Part shown: positions 33,352 to 40,184 of the stretch, one piece after another
How positions within the stretch are numbered: position 1 is the stretch's first letter
How the letters are laid out: each line of letters begins with the position of its first letter
Origin: Beijerinckiaceae bacterium
Lineage (GTDB): Bacteria; Pseudomonadota; Alphaproteobacteria; Rhizobiales; Beijerinckiaceae
Assembly (NCBI GenBank): GCA_031291515.1
Contig: JARLIW010000323.1
Location: 1 to 57,878 of the forward strand
Length of the DNA: 57,878 nucleotides
Direction of reading: 5' to 3'
Notes under the pieces: generated by a model
Database searches by the model: none
What the model saw: only the letters and a program-made list of their open reading frames with translations
Told to the model about the DNA's origin: nothing
Program-made: the position numbers and the translations under genes

Positions 33352-33665
33352 GACAACGCCGGGCTTTTCGCGTTGACGCGATCCAAAATCTTGGTGAAGA
33401 TCGAAATGTCGTTCTTGTGCTCGACGACGGGGCGGAAGCCGACCGACTCGCAAAGGCTTTCAGGAAGCTCACGCAACACGAAGAAGATGCCGACCTGTCC
33501 GTATGGGTCGGCATCAATGCTTGCGATCGTGTAGACGTCGCCCTTACGGGGGCACGGCTGGCCGAGCAGCTTCAACCACGCCCCGAAATACGACCTTTTG
33601 AAAGGGCGTTGCCAGGTGTCGCTCACGCACACGACTTTCTGCCCGACGTGCCAGTCCGCGCTCAT
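33348..33665 (-). CDS. Hypothetical small protein of the recombination block
   Basis: This encodes 105 residues from ATG 33665 (MSADWHVGQKVVCVSDTW). It has a beta-rich core: RKGDVYTIASIDADPYG, VGIFFVLRELPES. Such proteins, often called 'SH3-like phage proteins', occur next to DUF1064 genes. No function is known. Confidence 0.6.
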   Translation of the reverse strand: MSADWHVGQKVVCVSDTWQRPFKRSYFGAWLKLLGQPCPRKGDVYTIASIDADPYGQVGIFFVLRELPESLCESVGFRPVVEHKNDISIFTKILDRVNAKSPALS

Positions 33666-34036
33666 CGAATGATCTCCGTGACTTTGATTCCGTGCGCCAG
33701 CTCGGCGGCTTTCTTGCGCAGCCGATAGGCCGGGTCTTTGGCCGTCCCGCTGCTCTTGACGTCTTCGATCACCCGGCCGCGCTGCGGGCAGCGATAGGCG
33801 AAATCCGCCTTGAACCGGCAAAGCCGCTTGCCGTTGATCTCGACGACGAACGTCGGTTGGAGATCAAGCCCGCTGATCTGTCCGTCGCGCTCAAGGAGGC
33901 GCAGCTCGCCGTAGCGAACCGCCTCTTTCTCGCTGTCGAACACAATCCCGTCGATCGTGCGCGCATATTTGTCGGCGACGGCGAAACGGCCGCGCTTCAC
34001 GCCAAAATTCGGAATGAATCGCGCGGCCGTTCCCAT
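33662..34036 (-). CDS. DUF1064-family nuclease-like protein
   Basis: The 124-residue product has the PD-(D/E)xK-like layout of DUF1064: DGIVFDSEKEAVRYGELRLLERDGQI (28-53), LQPTFVV, FKADFAYRC and VIEDVKSSGTAKDPAYRLRKK (with E-x-K). The family is thought to stand in for a junction-resolving or recombination nuclease in phages. The start ATG 34036 overlaps the previous stop; a GTG at 34039 is equally placed. Confidence 0.85.
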   Translation of the reverse strand: MGTAARFIPNFGVKRGRFAVADKYARTIDGIVFDSEKEAVRYGELRLLERDGQISGLDLQPTFVVEINGKRLCRFKADFAYRCPQRGRVIEDVKSSGTAKDPAYRLRKKAAELAHGIKVTEIIR

Positions 34037-34533
34037 CACGGCGCCTCGGGCGCGTCGAACGGCATTTCGCGCTGATTCTTGTCGGGCTTGGCCGGCGCGC
34101 GCTCGCCGAAATAGTCCGCCGCCTCGGCCAGAACCAAGACGCCGGAGCCTTTGCCATGCTCGGCGAGCCGCGTGATGTTCGCCACGCTGGCGTTGGTCTG
34201 CAATTTGATCTCGCAGCCCTTGTCGACCTTGTAGGCGCCGACGGTGACGTTGATCACCGGGAATTTCGAGGCCGAGACCAGCCCCACGGCGCGCCGCACC
34301 AGGTCGGCCGACATCGCCTCGATTCCATAAATCTCATCGCGCTGCTCCTCCTCGCTCAGCATCGCCCAGGGCACGACGATCGAACGAAAGCGGGTGAGCA
34401 CGACATCGCGAATATCGCCGCTCAGCGTCTCGGCCTGCATGTCGTCGATCTGGGGATCCTGTAGGAACTGCCCTTCCATGCCTTCCGGCGACGGCTCGGG
34501 TGGTTGCTTCGGCGGTTCCGGCTTTTTCACCAT
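34036..34533 (-). CDS. Hypothetical early protein
   Basis: The 165-residue product has a Pro/Lys-rich N-terminus (VKKPEPPKQPPEPSPEG). An alpha/beta domain follows: DIRDVVLTRFRSIVVPWAMLSEEEQ, ADLVRRAVGLVSASKFPVI, INVTVGAYKVDKGCEIKLQTN. I have no firm family. Its place before a DUF1064 gene suggests a recombination or single-strand-binding accessory. Confidence 0.6.
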   Translation of the reverse strand: MVKKPEPPKQPPEPSPEGMEGQFLQDPQIDDMQAETLSGDIRDVVLTRFRSIVVPWAMLSEEEQRDEIYGIEAMSADLVRRAVGLVSASKFPVINVTVGAYKVDKGCEIKLQTNASVANITRLAEHGKGSGVLVLAEAADYFGERAPAKPDKNQREMPFDAPEAP

Positions 34534-34649
34534 GCGGACAACCTCGTGTCGCGCTCCCCGCGTGAGCCGCGCGCGGAGCGCCTTGCTTTGCCAATCGCCT
34601 TCGGCTCATAGGCGAGTTTGTGATGGTGGGCGCAGTAGGGGCCGCTCAT
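34527..34649 (-). CDS. Detached GcrA-type C-terminal tail (possible displaced gcrA end)
   Basis: The 40-residue frame starts MSGPYCAHHHKLAYEP. This matches the C-terminal zinc-ligand-like tail of GcrA proteins; the intact gcrA upstream ends with CGPYCSGHRRIAYQK. The HNH gene at 34646-35170 lies between the two. I infer that this is the old 3' end of gcrA, cut off when the HNH element inserted and supplied a replacement tail. Whether the peptide is made or functional is unknown. Confidence 0.5.
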   Translation of the reverse strand: MSGPYCAHHHKLAYEPKAIGKARRSARGSRGERDTRLSAW

Positions 34650-35170
34650 AGGAGCATCCCCCTTGATCGCGCGAAATCGATCGCGTCTCGCGCATTCTTG
34701 GATTGGTTGCACGGAGCGGAGAGAAGCTGGATATTCCTGATCGCGTTCGACCCGCCGCGAGACAGCGGTCGAATGTGATCGATCTCCAATTTCCTTTTCT
34801 CGCCGCAATAGGCGCATCGTCCCTTGGACTTCGCCCGAAGAGACTGCAATTCTCCTCGTTTGTAGTGTTCGTCGCTGCCGCGCAACCGTGCGCGGTATCT
34901 GTGCGTTCCGGCGATTTTGGATGCTATGAATCTTTCGTCGCGTTCCGCGCTCAGGCGTTTAGCGCGATCTGCGATCCGCCTCTTTATGGTCTCTCGATTT
35001 TCCAGATAGTGTTCGCGGTCTTTTTGGGCTTTGCGCTCCGGGTTGTTCGCCGACCACTCCGCAGCCCTGCGCCGATTCCGTTCGGCATTCTCCGCCACCC
35101 AACGCCGAGAACGCGCGCGGTGATTCTCGATTTGCGCCTGCGTCATCAAGGCGTGCGGTTTTCCGGTCAT
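34646..35170 (-). CDS. HNH endonuclease inserted at the gcrA 3' end
   Basis: The 174-residue product starts at ATG 35170 (MTGKPHALMTQAQIENHRARS). A long basic helical region (WVAENAERNRRRAAEWSANNPE) is followed by a C-terminal HNH core: CAYCGEKRKLEIDHIRPLSRGGSN, then NIQLLSAPCNQSKNARDAIDF. It is a relative of the A1/A2 type without their N-terminal finger. ATGA overlaps on both sides join it to gcrA upstream and to the detached gcrA tail downstream. Confidence 0.9.
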   Translation of the reverse strand: MTGKPHALMTQAQIENHRARSRRWVAENAERNRRRAAEWSANNPERKAQKDREHYLENRETIKRRIADRAKRLSAERDERFIASKIAGTHRYRARLRGSDEHYKRGELQSLRAKSKGRCAYCGEKRKLEIDHIRPLSRGGSNAIRNIQLLSAPCNQSKNARDAIDFARSRGMLL

Positions 35171-35667
35171 TGCTGCGCCCGCAACTGCTTGGAACCAAGA
35201 GGCACTTTCTGATACGCGATGCGCCGATGGCCCGAACAATAGGGACCGCACGAAACCTCGCTCCCACAGTATCTAAACTCGTCTGATTGCGGGTCGCCGA
35301 GCGGCCACTTGCACATCGCGGCATGGAGATCGACGATGGTCACGCGCAGCGACATCGGGACGACGATCGCGACGTCCTCGACGATCGGGCGCGTGTCGAT
35401 TTCGATCTCAGGCGCGGGGGCGCGCGCCGGCTTCGGCGGCGTGGGGTGACGCCGCGGCGCGCGCGGCATGACCGGCGCCGGCGCGGCCAATCCTTCCGGC
35501 TTCGGCCGACCAGCGCGGCCCGTGCAGCCGATCCGCTGCAATTTGCCGACCACGGTGTTGCGCGTGACGCCAAGCGCTGCGGCGATCTGCAACGCACTCT
35601 TGCCGTCGATCCAAAGCGCGCGAATTTTCTCGACGCGCTCGTCTGTCCAGGCGAACCGCGCATCCAT
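35167..35667 (-). CDS. gcrA: GcrA-family cell-cycle regulator
   Basis: The 166-residue product has the GcrA N-terminal HTH almost unmodified: WTDERVEKIRALWIDGKS, then QIAAALGVTRNTVVGKLQRIG (8-47). A Pro-rich linker follows, then the C-terminal MCKWPLGDP motif and CG-E-SCGPYC. In Caulobacter GcrA binds sigma70-holoenzyme and activates promoters with methylated GANTC sites. A phage copy could redirect host transcription or phage timing. ATG 35667 overlaps the upstream stop; GTG 35670 is possible. GcrA is a strong sign of an alphaproteobacterial host. Confidence 0.92.
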   Translation of the reverse strand: MDARFAWTDERVEKIRALWIDGKSALQIAAALGVTRNTVVGKLQRIGCTGRAGRPKPEGLAAPAPVMPRAPRRHPTPPKPARAPAPEIEIDTRPIVEDVAIVVPMSLRVTIVDLHAAMCKWPLGDPQSDEFRYCGSEVSCGPYCSGHRRIAYQKVPLGSKQLRAQQ

Positions 35668-35969
35668 CACGCCCCTCCCTTGCGGGGAGAAGCGCTATTC
35701 CTTCTAAAACCGCTGTCCTTCGGGCAGAACTTCCCAAGGTTGTCCCGGCGATCCGCGCCGCGGCTACGCGACGCCATGCGCCCCTCAGATCGGGACATGG
35801 CGGGGATGCCGTATTGCCGTTGCCACCTGGCGACGGACGAGACGCTGACGCCGATGCGAGTGGCAATCTCATCCCGCGTCAACTTCTGCGCGGAGAGCTG
35901 CCGGATGGTCTCGATTAGGAATGGAGTCGGCGCCGTGGGCGGCGCGCGGCGGGTGCGCTTGAGCAACAT
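35667..35969 (-). CDS. Small HTH protein
   Basis: The 100-residue product has a clear helix-turn-helix at about 22-50 (IRQLSAQKLTRDEIATRIGVSVSSVARWQRQYG). The C-terminal half is basic and loose. It is probably a DNA-binding regulator acting with gcrA, to which it is coupled. The start overlaps the HNH stop by 4 bases. Confidence 0.75.
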   Translation of the reverse strand: MLLKRTRRAPPTAPTPFLIETIRQLSAQKLTRDEIATRIGVSVSSVARWQRQYGIPAMSRSEGRMASRSRGADRRDNLGKFCPKDSGFRRNSASPRKGGA

Positions 35970-36595
35970 CAGGCGCTCCTCTCGGAGGGCAGAATCGCCT
36001 GTTCGATCGGAATGCCGCGGCTTATGCGCCAATAGACAGTTGCGAGCGGAGCGCAGTCCTTGCGGCGACGCAAAATCTCAGGAACGGAAAGCTTCTCTTC
36101 ATGAAAATCGAAAAGCTTCGTGACGCGCCGATTGTTCGCCTGTTCGGTTGGCGTTGCCCATCGGCAATTAGAGGGCGAATATCCGAGATCGTTCTTTATC
36201 CGGTCGATTGTCGTTCCGCCGGGGCGTTCCCCCATGTCGGCAAGAAAACCTTCGAAATCGAGCCACGCCGCGCAAACCGTTATCCCAGCCGCGCCGTATC
36301 GGGCATAATCTTTGTCGCCCGGATTGAGACAGCGCGAAAGCATTGCTTCCCACGACTTGTGCGTTGGCGACGATCGGCCGTTCGAAAAATGTCCGTGTGT
36401 GATGTTTTTCTTTCCGCAAGCGGCAGTCGTTTCGCGTCGCAGACACCCGCACGACCTCGTCTTTCCGCTTTCGGCCTGCGAAAGACGAACCGTGATTTCG
36501 TTGCCGCAAACGCAGCGGTACAGCCCCAATCTTCCGGTGCCTCGCGAAGCGACCGGTCGAACGAAAGTCAAGCGACTAGCGGTCAAGCTGATCAC
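35969..36595 (-). CDS. HNH endonuclease, copy B2 (zinc-ribbon type)
   Basis: This encodes 208 residues from GTG 36595, directly after the previous TAG. The Cys4 finger ([31 protein letters not shown]) and the HNH core (TTIDRIKNDLGYSPSNCRWATPTEQANNRR) match the B1 gene at 9324-9965 motif by motif, as do SWEAMLSRCLN and RYGAAGITVCAAWLDFE. The C-terminus has an HTH-like VPEILRRRKDCAPLATVYWRI. The base composition is more even than the flanks. Confidence 0.9.
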   Translation of the reverse strand: MISLTASRLTFVRPVASRGTGRLGLYRCVCGNEITVRLSQAESGKTRSCGCLRRETTAACGKKNITHGHFSNGRSSPTHKSWEAMLSRCLNPGDKDYARYGAAGITVCAAWLDFEGFLADMGERPGGTTIDRIKNDLGYSPSNCRWATPTEQANNRRVTKLFDFHEEKLSVPEILRRRKDCAPLATVYWRISRGIPIEQAILPSERSA

Positions 36596-37060
36596 CTAGA
36601 AGTAGGTTGGCGGGATGAAGGCGCAGTAAAGATGGATGGGCGAGCGAGTGCCGAACGTGCTGGCCGGGTCGTCGGTGTCCATCGCCGGCCGATAGCACAA
36701 ATGGGCGTGGTGAGAATCGTCGCTCGGCGCGTCGCCCGGGATCGGCAGGAAGGTGATGCGCTCCTGCGGGATCGTCACCCACTCGTTTTCGCGGGTGAGG
36801 AACTGAAAATCGCCGCCGCTCTCGCGATAGGTGGTCGCGGCGCAATCATTGCCGCCGCAGCACAAGAACCCGTTCTTGCCGTGGATGCCGGTGTAAATGT
36901 CGTGCGCCTCGGCCGGTTGCCACGTCGCGAGCGCGACCGTCCCGCCGAACAGAATGGAAAAGAGCGCCGAGGCGAGGCGCGATCCTCGAACCTCGGCGCA
37001 GTAGCCGACCGCGGGCTTAGGGGACAGTGCTGCGGCCGGAATCTCGGAGCGAGGCGTCAT
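36596..37060 (-). CDS. Exported Cys-rich protein next to the switch
   Basis: The 154-residue product has an internal hydrophobic signal-like segment (RLASALFSILFGGTVALA, about 28-45), then APEAHDIYTG, a CCGGNDC cluster (about 67-73) and a C-terminal part with single cysteines. It looks secreted or membrane-anchored. Proteins with CCGG-DC motifs are common, without a known function, in alphaproteobacterial genomes. It may be a host-surface modifier expressed early. Confidence 0.6.
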   Translation of the reverse strand: MTPRSEIPAAALSPKPAVGYCAEVRGSRLASALFSILFGGTVALATWQPAEAHDIYTGIHGKNGFLCCGGNDCAATTYRESGGDFQFLTRENEWVTIPQERITFLPIPGDAPSDDSHHAHLCYRPAMDTDDPASTFGTRSPIHLYCAFIPPTYF

Positions 37061-37272
37061 GCGGCGGCCTCAGACTGCGTGCGCGGAGACGGCTGGAAAT
37101 CTGCTGGCGTGAATGCGCCGCCGGTCGCTTCGGAAATCCTGCGGAGAAGGTCGAACGTCGGATTGCCGACGCCGTTGCGCACCTTGTTGACGGAAGACTG
37201 CGAACAGCCGGCGTGACGAGCGATGTCCGCCTCTGTGGCATCGGACGAGCGGATATAGGCATCGAGATCCAT
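37057..37272 (-). CDS. Cro/CI-like HTH regulator (leftward)
   Basis: The 71-residue product starts MDLDAYIRSSDATEADIARH. It has a lambda-type HTH: ADIARHAGCSQSSVNKVRNG (about 15-34), then TFDLLRRISEATGGAF. It lies divergent to the CI-like gene at 37365, and is the first gene of the left operon. The -10 element of its promoter (37279-37284) lies only 6 bases before ATG 37272, so the message may be leaderless. An upstream ATG/GTG extension is open but less likely. Confidence 0.8.
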   Translation of the reverse strand: MDLDAYIRSSDATEADIARHAGCSQSSVNKVRNGVGNPTFDLLRRISEATGGAFTPADFQPSPRTQSEAAA

Positions 37273-37278
37273 GCCCGC

Positions 37279-37315
37279 ATATTCGCTGAGAGAATAAGTC
37301 CTGTCAAGAATTATA
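37279..37315 (-). promoter_or_regulatory. Leftward promoter with overlapping operator
   Basis: On the minus strand TTGACA (37302-37307) and GAATAT (37279-37284) are spaced by 17 bases, close to the sigma70 consensus. A second -10-like TATAAT (37310-37315) overlaps the region. Arms GAAT/ATTC flank short spacers, which could be repressor half-sites. Predicted transcripts would start at or next to the start codon of the Cro-like gene. Confidence 0.7.
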
Positions 37316-37364
37316 TTCCGCTGCGGGTCTGGAGCGTCACAACCCATAACGCGATGATGGAGGC

Positions 37365-37748
37365 ATGGGTACGCGATTCCGAAAGCCAACCTATTTGCGT
37401 GAGTGGCGCCAGAACTCTCGGCTGACGCAAGACCAGGCCGCTCAGCAGCTCGGAATTGAACAAGGCACGCTCAGCAAGATCGAACGCGGCAAAATCCCAT
37501 ACAATCAAGACTTTCTCGAAAGTGCGGCGGTGATATATAAATGCGACGCATCAGACCTATTTGCGGTCAATCCGCGTCAAAACGACACACTTTCGCATAC
37601 CTTCTCGCTCTTGCGTTCGGCTCCCCGTGATAAGAGGGAAATGCGGAATTATGTAGCTGACGCAACCGCGGGTGGATTGGGCAGTCGTCCCAACGCCGTC
37701 CCCAGTTATCCTCACTCACCCCTAGTCCGCGTGCGCGCGCCAGGGTAG
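37365..37748 (+). CDS. CI-like HTH repressor (rightward)
   Basis: The 127-residue product has an XRE/CI HTH: LREWRQNSRLTQDQAAQQLGIEQGTLSKIERGK (11-43), then a second helical piece (FLESAAVIYKCDASDLFAVNP). The C-terminal half is short and shows no S24 peptidase, so it is unlikely to be cleaved like lambda CI. Repression would have to be lifted in another way. It faces away from the Cro-like gene across about 90 bases that hold the promoters. It probably keeps the left operon off. Confidence 0.8.
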   Translation: MGTRFRKPTYLREWRQNSRLTQDQAAQQLGIEQGTLSKIERGKIPYNQDFLESAAVIYKCDASDLFAVNPRQNDTLSHTFSLLRSAPRDKREMRNYVADATAGGLGSRPNAVPSYPHSPLVRVRAPG

Positions 37749-37844
37749 AGTCAGAATCGCGTCGATTCGCAACACGCGTTCTCTCCAAACACGGCCCCAG
37801 CGCCCTGATGCGCCCCGGGGCGCACCCGTGAATGGAGAAGGACA

Positions 37845-37961
37845 ATGTTGCTTATTGGTGCCCTGAGCGGAGAAAAGACGGTTCACGTCCGTCAATATCT
37901 CCGCCTCAGGTTCGGTAATTGGGAGACTGTGTGCTCTCATTACCGTCGGCCGCCTCGCTGA
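37845..37961 (+). CDS. Small basic protein (38 residues)
   Basis: This tiny gene has the best RBS in the area (GGAGAAGGA, three bases before ATG 37845). The product is MLLIGALSGEKTVHVRQ, then YLRLRFGNWE and a His/Arg/Pro tail. It resembles short 'R-LR-RFG--E-V--HYR' peptides found in prophages near repressor genes. A hairpin overlaps its stop codon. It may be a regulator peptide; no function is known. Confidence 0.55.
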   Translation: MLLIGALSGEKTVHVRQYLRLRFGNWETVCSHYRRPPR

Positions 37962-37971
37962 ACCGAGGCGG
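37950..37971. terminator. Perfect hairpin at the end of the 38-codon gene
   Basis: CCGCCTCG (37950-37957) pairs with CGAGGCGG (37964-37971) around a 6-base loop that contains the stop codon of the small gene. There is no T-run on either side, so it is either a weak terminator or a transcript-stabilising structure. Confidence 0.45.
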
Positions 37972-38022
37972 AAACGTCAGCAGTGGCGTTTGGGAGGGTC
38001 GCCTGTCGACGGAGATACATGA

Positions 38023-38065
38023 TCGACAAAATGTCTGTCAAGCCGATTGGTCGACAAAGTGTCGA
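38023..38065. promoter_or_regulatory. Two palindromic operator-like sites
   Basis: TCGACA-AAG-TGTCGA (38051-38065) is a perfect 6-3-6 palindrome, and TCGACA-AAA-TGTCTG (38023-38037) is a one-sided variant; the two start 28 bases apart. A third half-site TGTCGAC lies at about 38004-38010. They are about 200 bases upstream of the rightward promoter. Equal spacing and shared arms make them good candidates for binding by one of the HTH proteins. Confidence 0.65.
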
Positions 38066-38066
38066 T

Positions 38067-38132
38067 CTAGCTCTTCCCCCAACGCTTAGCCGCGCCAGCC
38101 TTCGCGATTTCCGCCCGCCGTTCCGGCGTCAT
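38067..38132 (-). pseudogene. Possible remnant of a small 'TPERR..IAK..AA.RWG' protein
   Basis: A 21-codon frame from ATG 38132 reads MTPERRAEIAKAGAAKRWGKS. This is the C-terminal end of a widespread family of small phage/plasmid proteins. An in-frame stop lies 11 codons upstream of the ATG, so only the tail is left. It is probably a relic of a gene that once pointed toward the repressor. Confidence 0.3.
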
Positions 38133-38263
38133 GCTCTTGGCCCGCGCCGCCCGAGCGGCGAACCGTTAACTTTATTTTCCTGTAAATATTAACCGCATTG
38201 GGGCCGCGATTCGGCCGCGCCGCATTTTGGCATCACAAAATATTCGCCGCGCGAATTATTCTC

Positions 38264-38292
38264 TTGACGGCGCTTATTCCCTGTGAGAATAT
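38264..38292 (+). promoter_or_regulatory. Rightward early promoter
   Basis: TTGACG (38264-38269) and GAATAT (38287-38292) are 17 bases apart. The -10 hexamer is identical to that of the leftward promoter at 37279. The predicted start lies about 22 bases before the first gene of the recombination operon (38321). An AT-rich stretch upstream (38165-38260) may act as an UP element. Confidence 0.75.
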
Positions 38293-38320
38293 CCCCTCAT
38301 CGAACTGATGAGACGCGCCC

Positions 38321-38644
38321 ATGCGCAAGATCACCCTCTACCCCGCGCCAGACTGCCCCTATGGGCCTTCCGAGACGACGCTCTATCTCGACTCGGATTT
38401 CAACGCCTGGCCGCGCCTGACCGAAGCTCTTGAGCACGATCTCGAAATTCGCGCCGATTGGCTTCATAGCCTCGACGTTTTCTGGGGCGGAAACTACGAC
38501 GAAGATCATTCGATCGATCTCGTTTATGAGGCCGCGCCCAACGGCCACCGCGAGATTATCGGCTCAATCGACAGACAATTGACCGCCGACGAATGGCGCG
38601 AGGTTCGCCGCGTGTTCCCCAAGGAACTGAGGCGCGCGGCATGA
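38321..38644 (+). CDS. First gene of the right early operon (hypothetical)
   Basis: The 107-residue product (MRKITLYPAPDCPYGPSETT at the start) is acidic, with DFNAWPRLTEALEHDLEIRAD and ADEWREVRRVFPKELRRAA. It is followed by a chain of genes with ATGA overlaps. No family was recognised. Its lead position suggests an immediate-early function. Confidence 0.65.
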   Translation: MRKITLYPAPDCPYGPSETTLYLDSDFNAWPRLTEALEHDLEIRADWLHSLDVFWGGNYDEDHSIDLVYEAAPNGHREIIGSIDRQLTADEWREVRRVFPKELRRAA

Positions 38645-38877
38645 CGATCGCTCTCGCCCCTCACCCGACGCCGATCGCGCGCGCCGAATACGACGAACGC
38701 ATGGCCGCCGCCAGCATGGCGGGGCGGCTCGAGGCCGTTCTCTCGCTCTTGCGATCAAACATCGTGCCGGGCCGCGAGGTTATCGCGCTCTGCGAACGCA
38801 CGCTCAACGAATGGGAACGGGCGAATCTCACCACCCATGAAGCCCGCATCGCCAAAACTGCGGAGGCCGCGCCGTGA
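38641..38877 (+). CDS. Small helical protein
   Basis: The 78-residue product (MTIALAPHPTPIARAEYDERM at the start) has a helix with RLEAVLSLLRSNIVPGREVI and ends in Ala-rich sequence. ATGA couples it to the gene before and GTGA to the gene after. The function is not recognised. Confidence 0.55.
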   Translation: MTIALAPHPTPIARAEYDERMAAASMAGRLEAVLSLLRSNIVPGREVIALCERTLNEWERANLTTHEARIAKTAEAAP

Positions 38878-38981
38878 CGATCACTTATCTCGATTTGCTC
38901 ATTCTCGGCGCCGCGACGCCGATCCTAATCGCCTTCCTGAACTGGCGCGACGCGCGCCGGCTGCGGAGGGCGCGCCGATGA
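38874..38981 (+). CDS. Single-span membrane microprotein
   Basis: This encodes 35 residues from GTG 38874, coupled at both ends. Residues about 3-20 form one membrane span (TYLDLLILGAATPILIAF), followed by an Arg-rich cytoplasmic tail (WRDARRLRRARR). It may be an early membrane-acting peptide, for example for exclusion; no family was recognised. Confidence 0.5.
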   Translation: MTITYLDLLILGAATPILIAFLNWRDARRLRRARR

Positions 38982-39232
38982 AGCCGATGCGAACGGAGCT
39001 GACGCCGCTTCGCCTGGCGCGCTGCAAGGCCGTGATTGACGGCTACGGGCCGGAAAGAACCTTCCGCGCCTTCCGCGATCTCTGCGGCATCAATCCGCGC
39101 GGCCTGATCGCGATGCTTACCGAGGAAGCAATCGAAAAATGGGCTTTCAAACTCATGGACGATCGCCGGGCGCAGAACCGCATGAACGCGCGCAATCGCG
39201 CCGCCATGCGCCAAGCGGAGGCCGCCAAATGA
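38978..39232 (+). CDS. Hypothetical Arg-rich protein
   Basis: The 84-residue product (MKPMRTELTPLRLARCKAVI at the start) is helical and basic, with FRAFRDLCGINPRGLIAML near the middle, which may be HTH-like. It is packed between two membrane microproteins. Confidence 0.55.
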   Translation: MKPMRTELTPLRLARCKAVIDGYGPERTFRAFRDLCGINPRGLIAMLTEEAIEKWAFKLMDDRRAQNRMNARNRAAMRQAEAAK

Positions 39233-39360
39233 CCGCGCCCGCTTCGCGCCCCGCGCCCCTCACGCGCGCCGAGATCGCTTTCGCCGTTGCCGGCGGACTG
39301 ATGCTCGGCGCGATCGGCCTTTTCATTGGCGCCTGCTACGCCCTGGGAGCTTCCCCATGA
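39229..39360 (+). CDS. Single-span membrane microprotein
   Basis: The 43-residue product has one span at about 18-40 (FAVAGGLMLGAIGLFIGACYAL). It is coupled by ATGA to the genes on both sides. The function is unknown. Confidence 0.5.
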   Translation: MTAPASRPAPLTRAEIAFAVAGGLMLGAIGLFIGACYALGASP

Positions 39361-39572
39361 TCCGCAGCCTCGGCATCTGGCCGGAGATCATCGCCTTTCT
39401 GGCGACCTATCCGCAATGGCATCGGGCGCGCCGCGCGCCGAAGCCAACGCGCGCGCAGCTCAAAGCGCAATACGACGCCGCTCGCCGCCATCATCGCGGC
39501 CAGGGCGATGCTTTCCGCCGCTATCGCGACGCGACTCACGAAGCGCTCCGGCGCAATCTCGAAAGGACCTGA
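39357..39572 (+). CDS. Hypothetical basic protein
   Basis: The 71-residue product starts hydrophobic (MIRSLGIWPEIIAFLATYPQW) and ends as an Arg-rich helix (AQYDAARRHHRGQGDAFRRYR). A short membrane-associated N-terminus is possible. The gene lies 3 bases before the exonuclease start. Confidence 0.55.
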   Translation: MIRSLGIWPEIIAFLATYPQWHRARRAPKPTRAQLKAQYDAARRHHRGQGDAFRRYRDATHEALRRNLERT

Positions 39573-39575
39573 CCA

Positions 39576-40181
39576 ATGCGCTACGCCGTTATCGATACCG
39601 AAACCTCTGGCCTATTCGATTTCAGCAAGCCGGCCGACGCCGAAGGCCAGCCGCGCCTTGCCTCGCTGGCGGTTATCCGCCTCGACGCCGAGCTAAACGA
39701 GGAAGGGGCGGATGAATACCTGATCAAGCCCGAAGGCTGGACCCTTCCCGCCGAGGCGACGACGATCAATGGTTTGACGATGGAACGCCTCGAGGCCGAA
39801 GGCCGCCCGATCGGCAAAATCCTCGATCTCTATGCTGGTCTGATCGAATGCGGCTACGTCGTCGTCGCCTTCAATGCGCAGTTCGACGCCAAGATCATGC
39901 GCGGCGAGCTGCGGCGCGCCGGCCTGCCCGATCTATTCGAGCAAACGCGCAATATCTGCGTGATGCGCGCGGCGACCGACATCGTGAAGGCGCCGAAGGC
40001 CAGCGGCAAGGGCTACAAATTCCCCAAGATCGCCGAGGCCTGCGCGCATTTCGGGATCGCGCAGACCGAGCAACACACCGCGATCGACGACGCCCGCGCC
40101 GCGGCGGAAATCTTCCGCAAGCTCCGCGCGCTCAACGCTTGCCCCGATCCGGCTGTTCACTACGCCAAAGAGCGAGTGTGA
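39576..40181 (+). CDS. DnaQ-like 3'-5' exonuclease (DEDDh)
   Basis: The 201-residue product has ExoI motif AVIDTETSG with Asp7 and Glu9, ExoII with FNAQFDAKIM (about 107-116), and ExoIII with EQHTAIDDARAAAE (about 167-180), where His and Asp are catalytic. It removes nucleotides from DNA 3' ends. Next to Bet and NinB, it may provide the single strands used in recombination, taking the place of a RecE/lambda-type exonuclease, which is not present. Confidence 0.9.
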   Translation: MRYAVIDTETSGLFDFSKPADAEGQPRLASLAVIRLDAELNEEGADEYLIKPEGWTLPAEATTINGLTMERLEAEGRPIGKILDLYAGLIECGYVVVAFNAQFDAKIMRGELRRAGLPDLFEQTRNICVMRAATDIVKAPKASGKGYKFPKIAEACAHFGIAQTEQHTAIDDARAAAEIFRKLRALNACPDPAVHYAKERV

Positions 40182-40184
40182 CCC

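Larger units (their letters stand above)
37749..38320. other. Control region right of the repressor
   Basis: These 570 bases hold only the 38-codon gene and regulatory signals. There is a GC palindrome (about 37809-37824) and a perfect 8-bp stem-loop (37950-37971) without a T-run. Two palindromic operator-like sites lie near 38.03-38.07 kb. An AT-rich stretch with GTTAAC and AATATTAACC (38165-38195) follows, then a strong rightward promoter at 38264. A replication origin could also lie here, but I see no iterons. No other gene is supported. Confidence 0.6.

Noticed and set aside
37983-38192. Plus-strand 69-codon frame in the control region
   Set aside because: It runs through the operator palindromes, has no RBS and no recognisable protein features.
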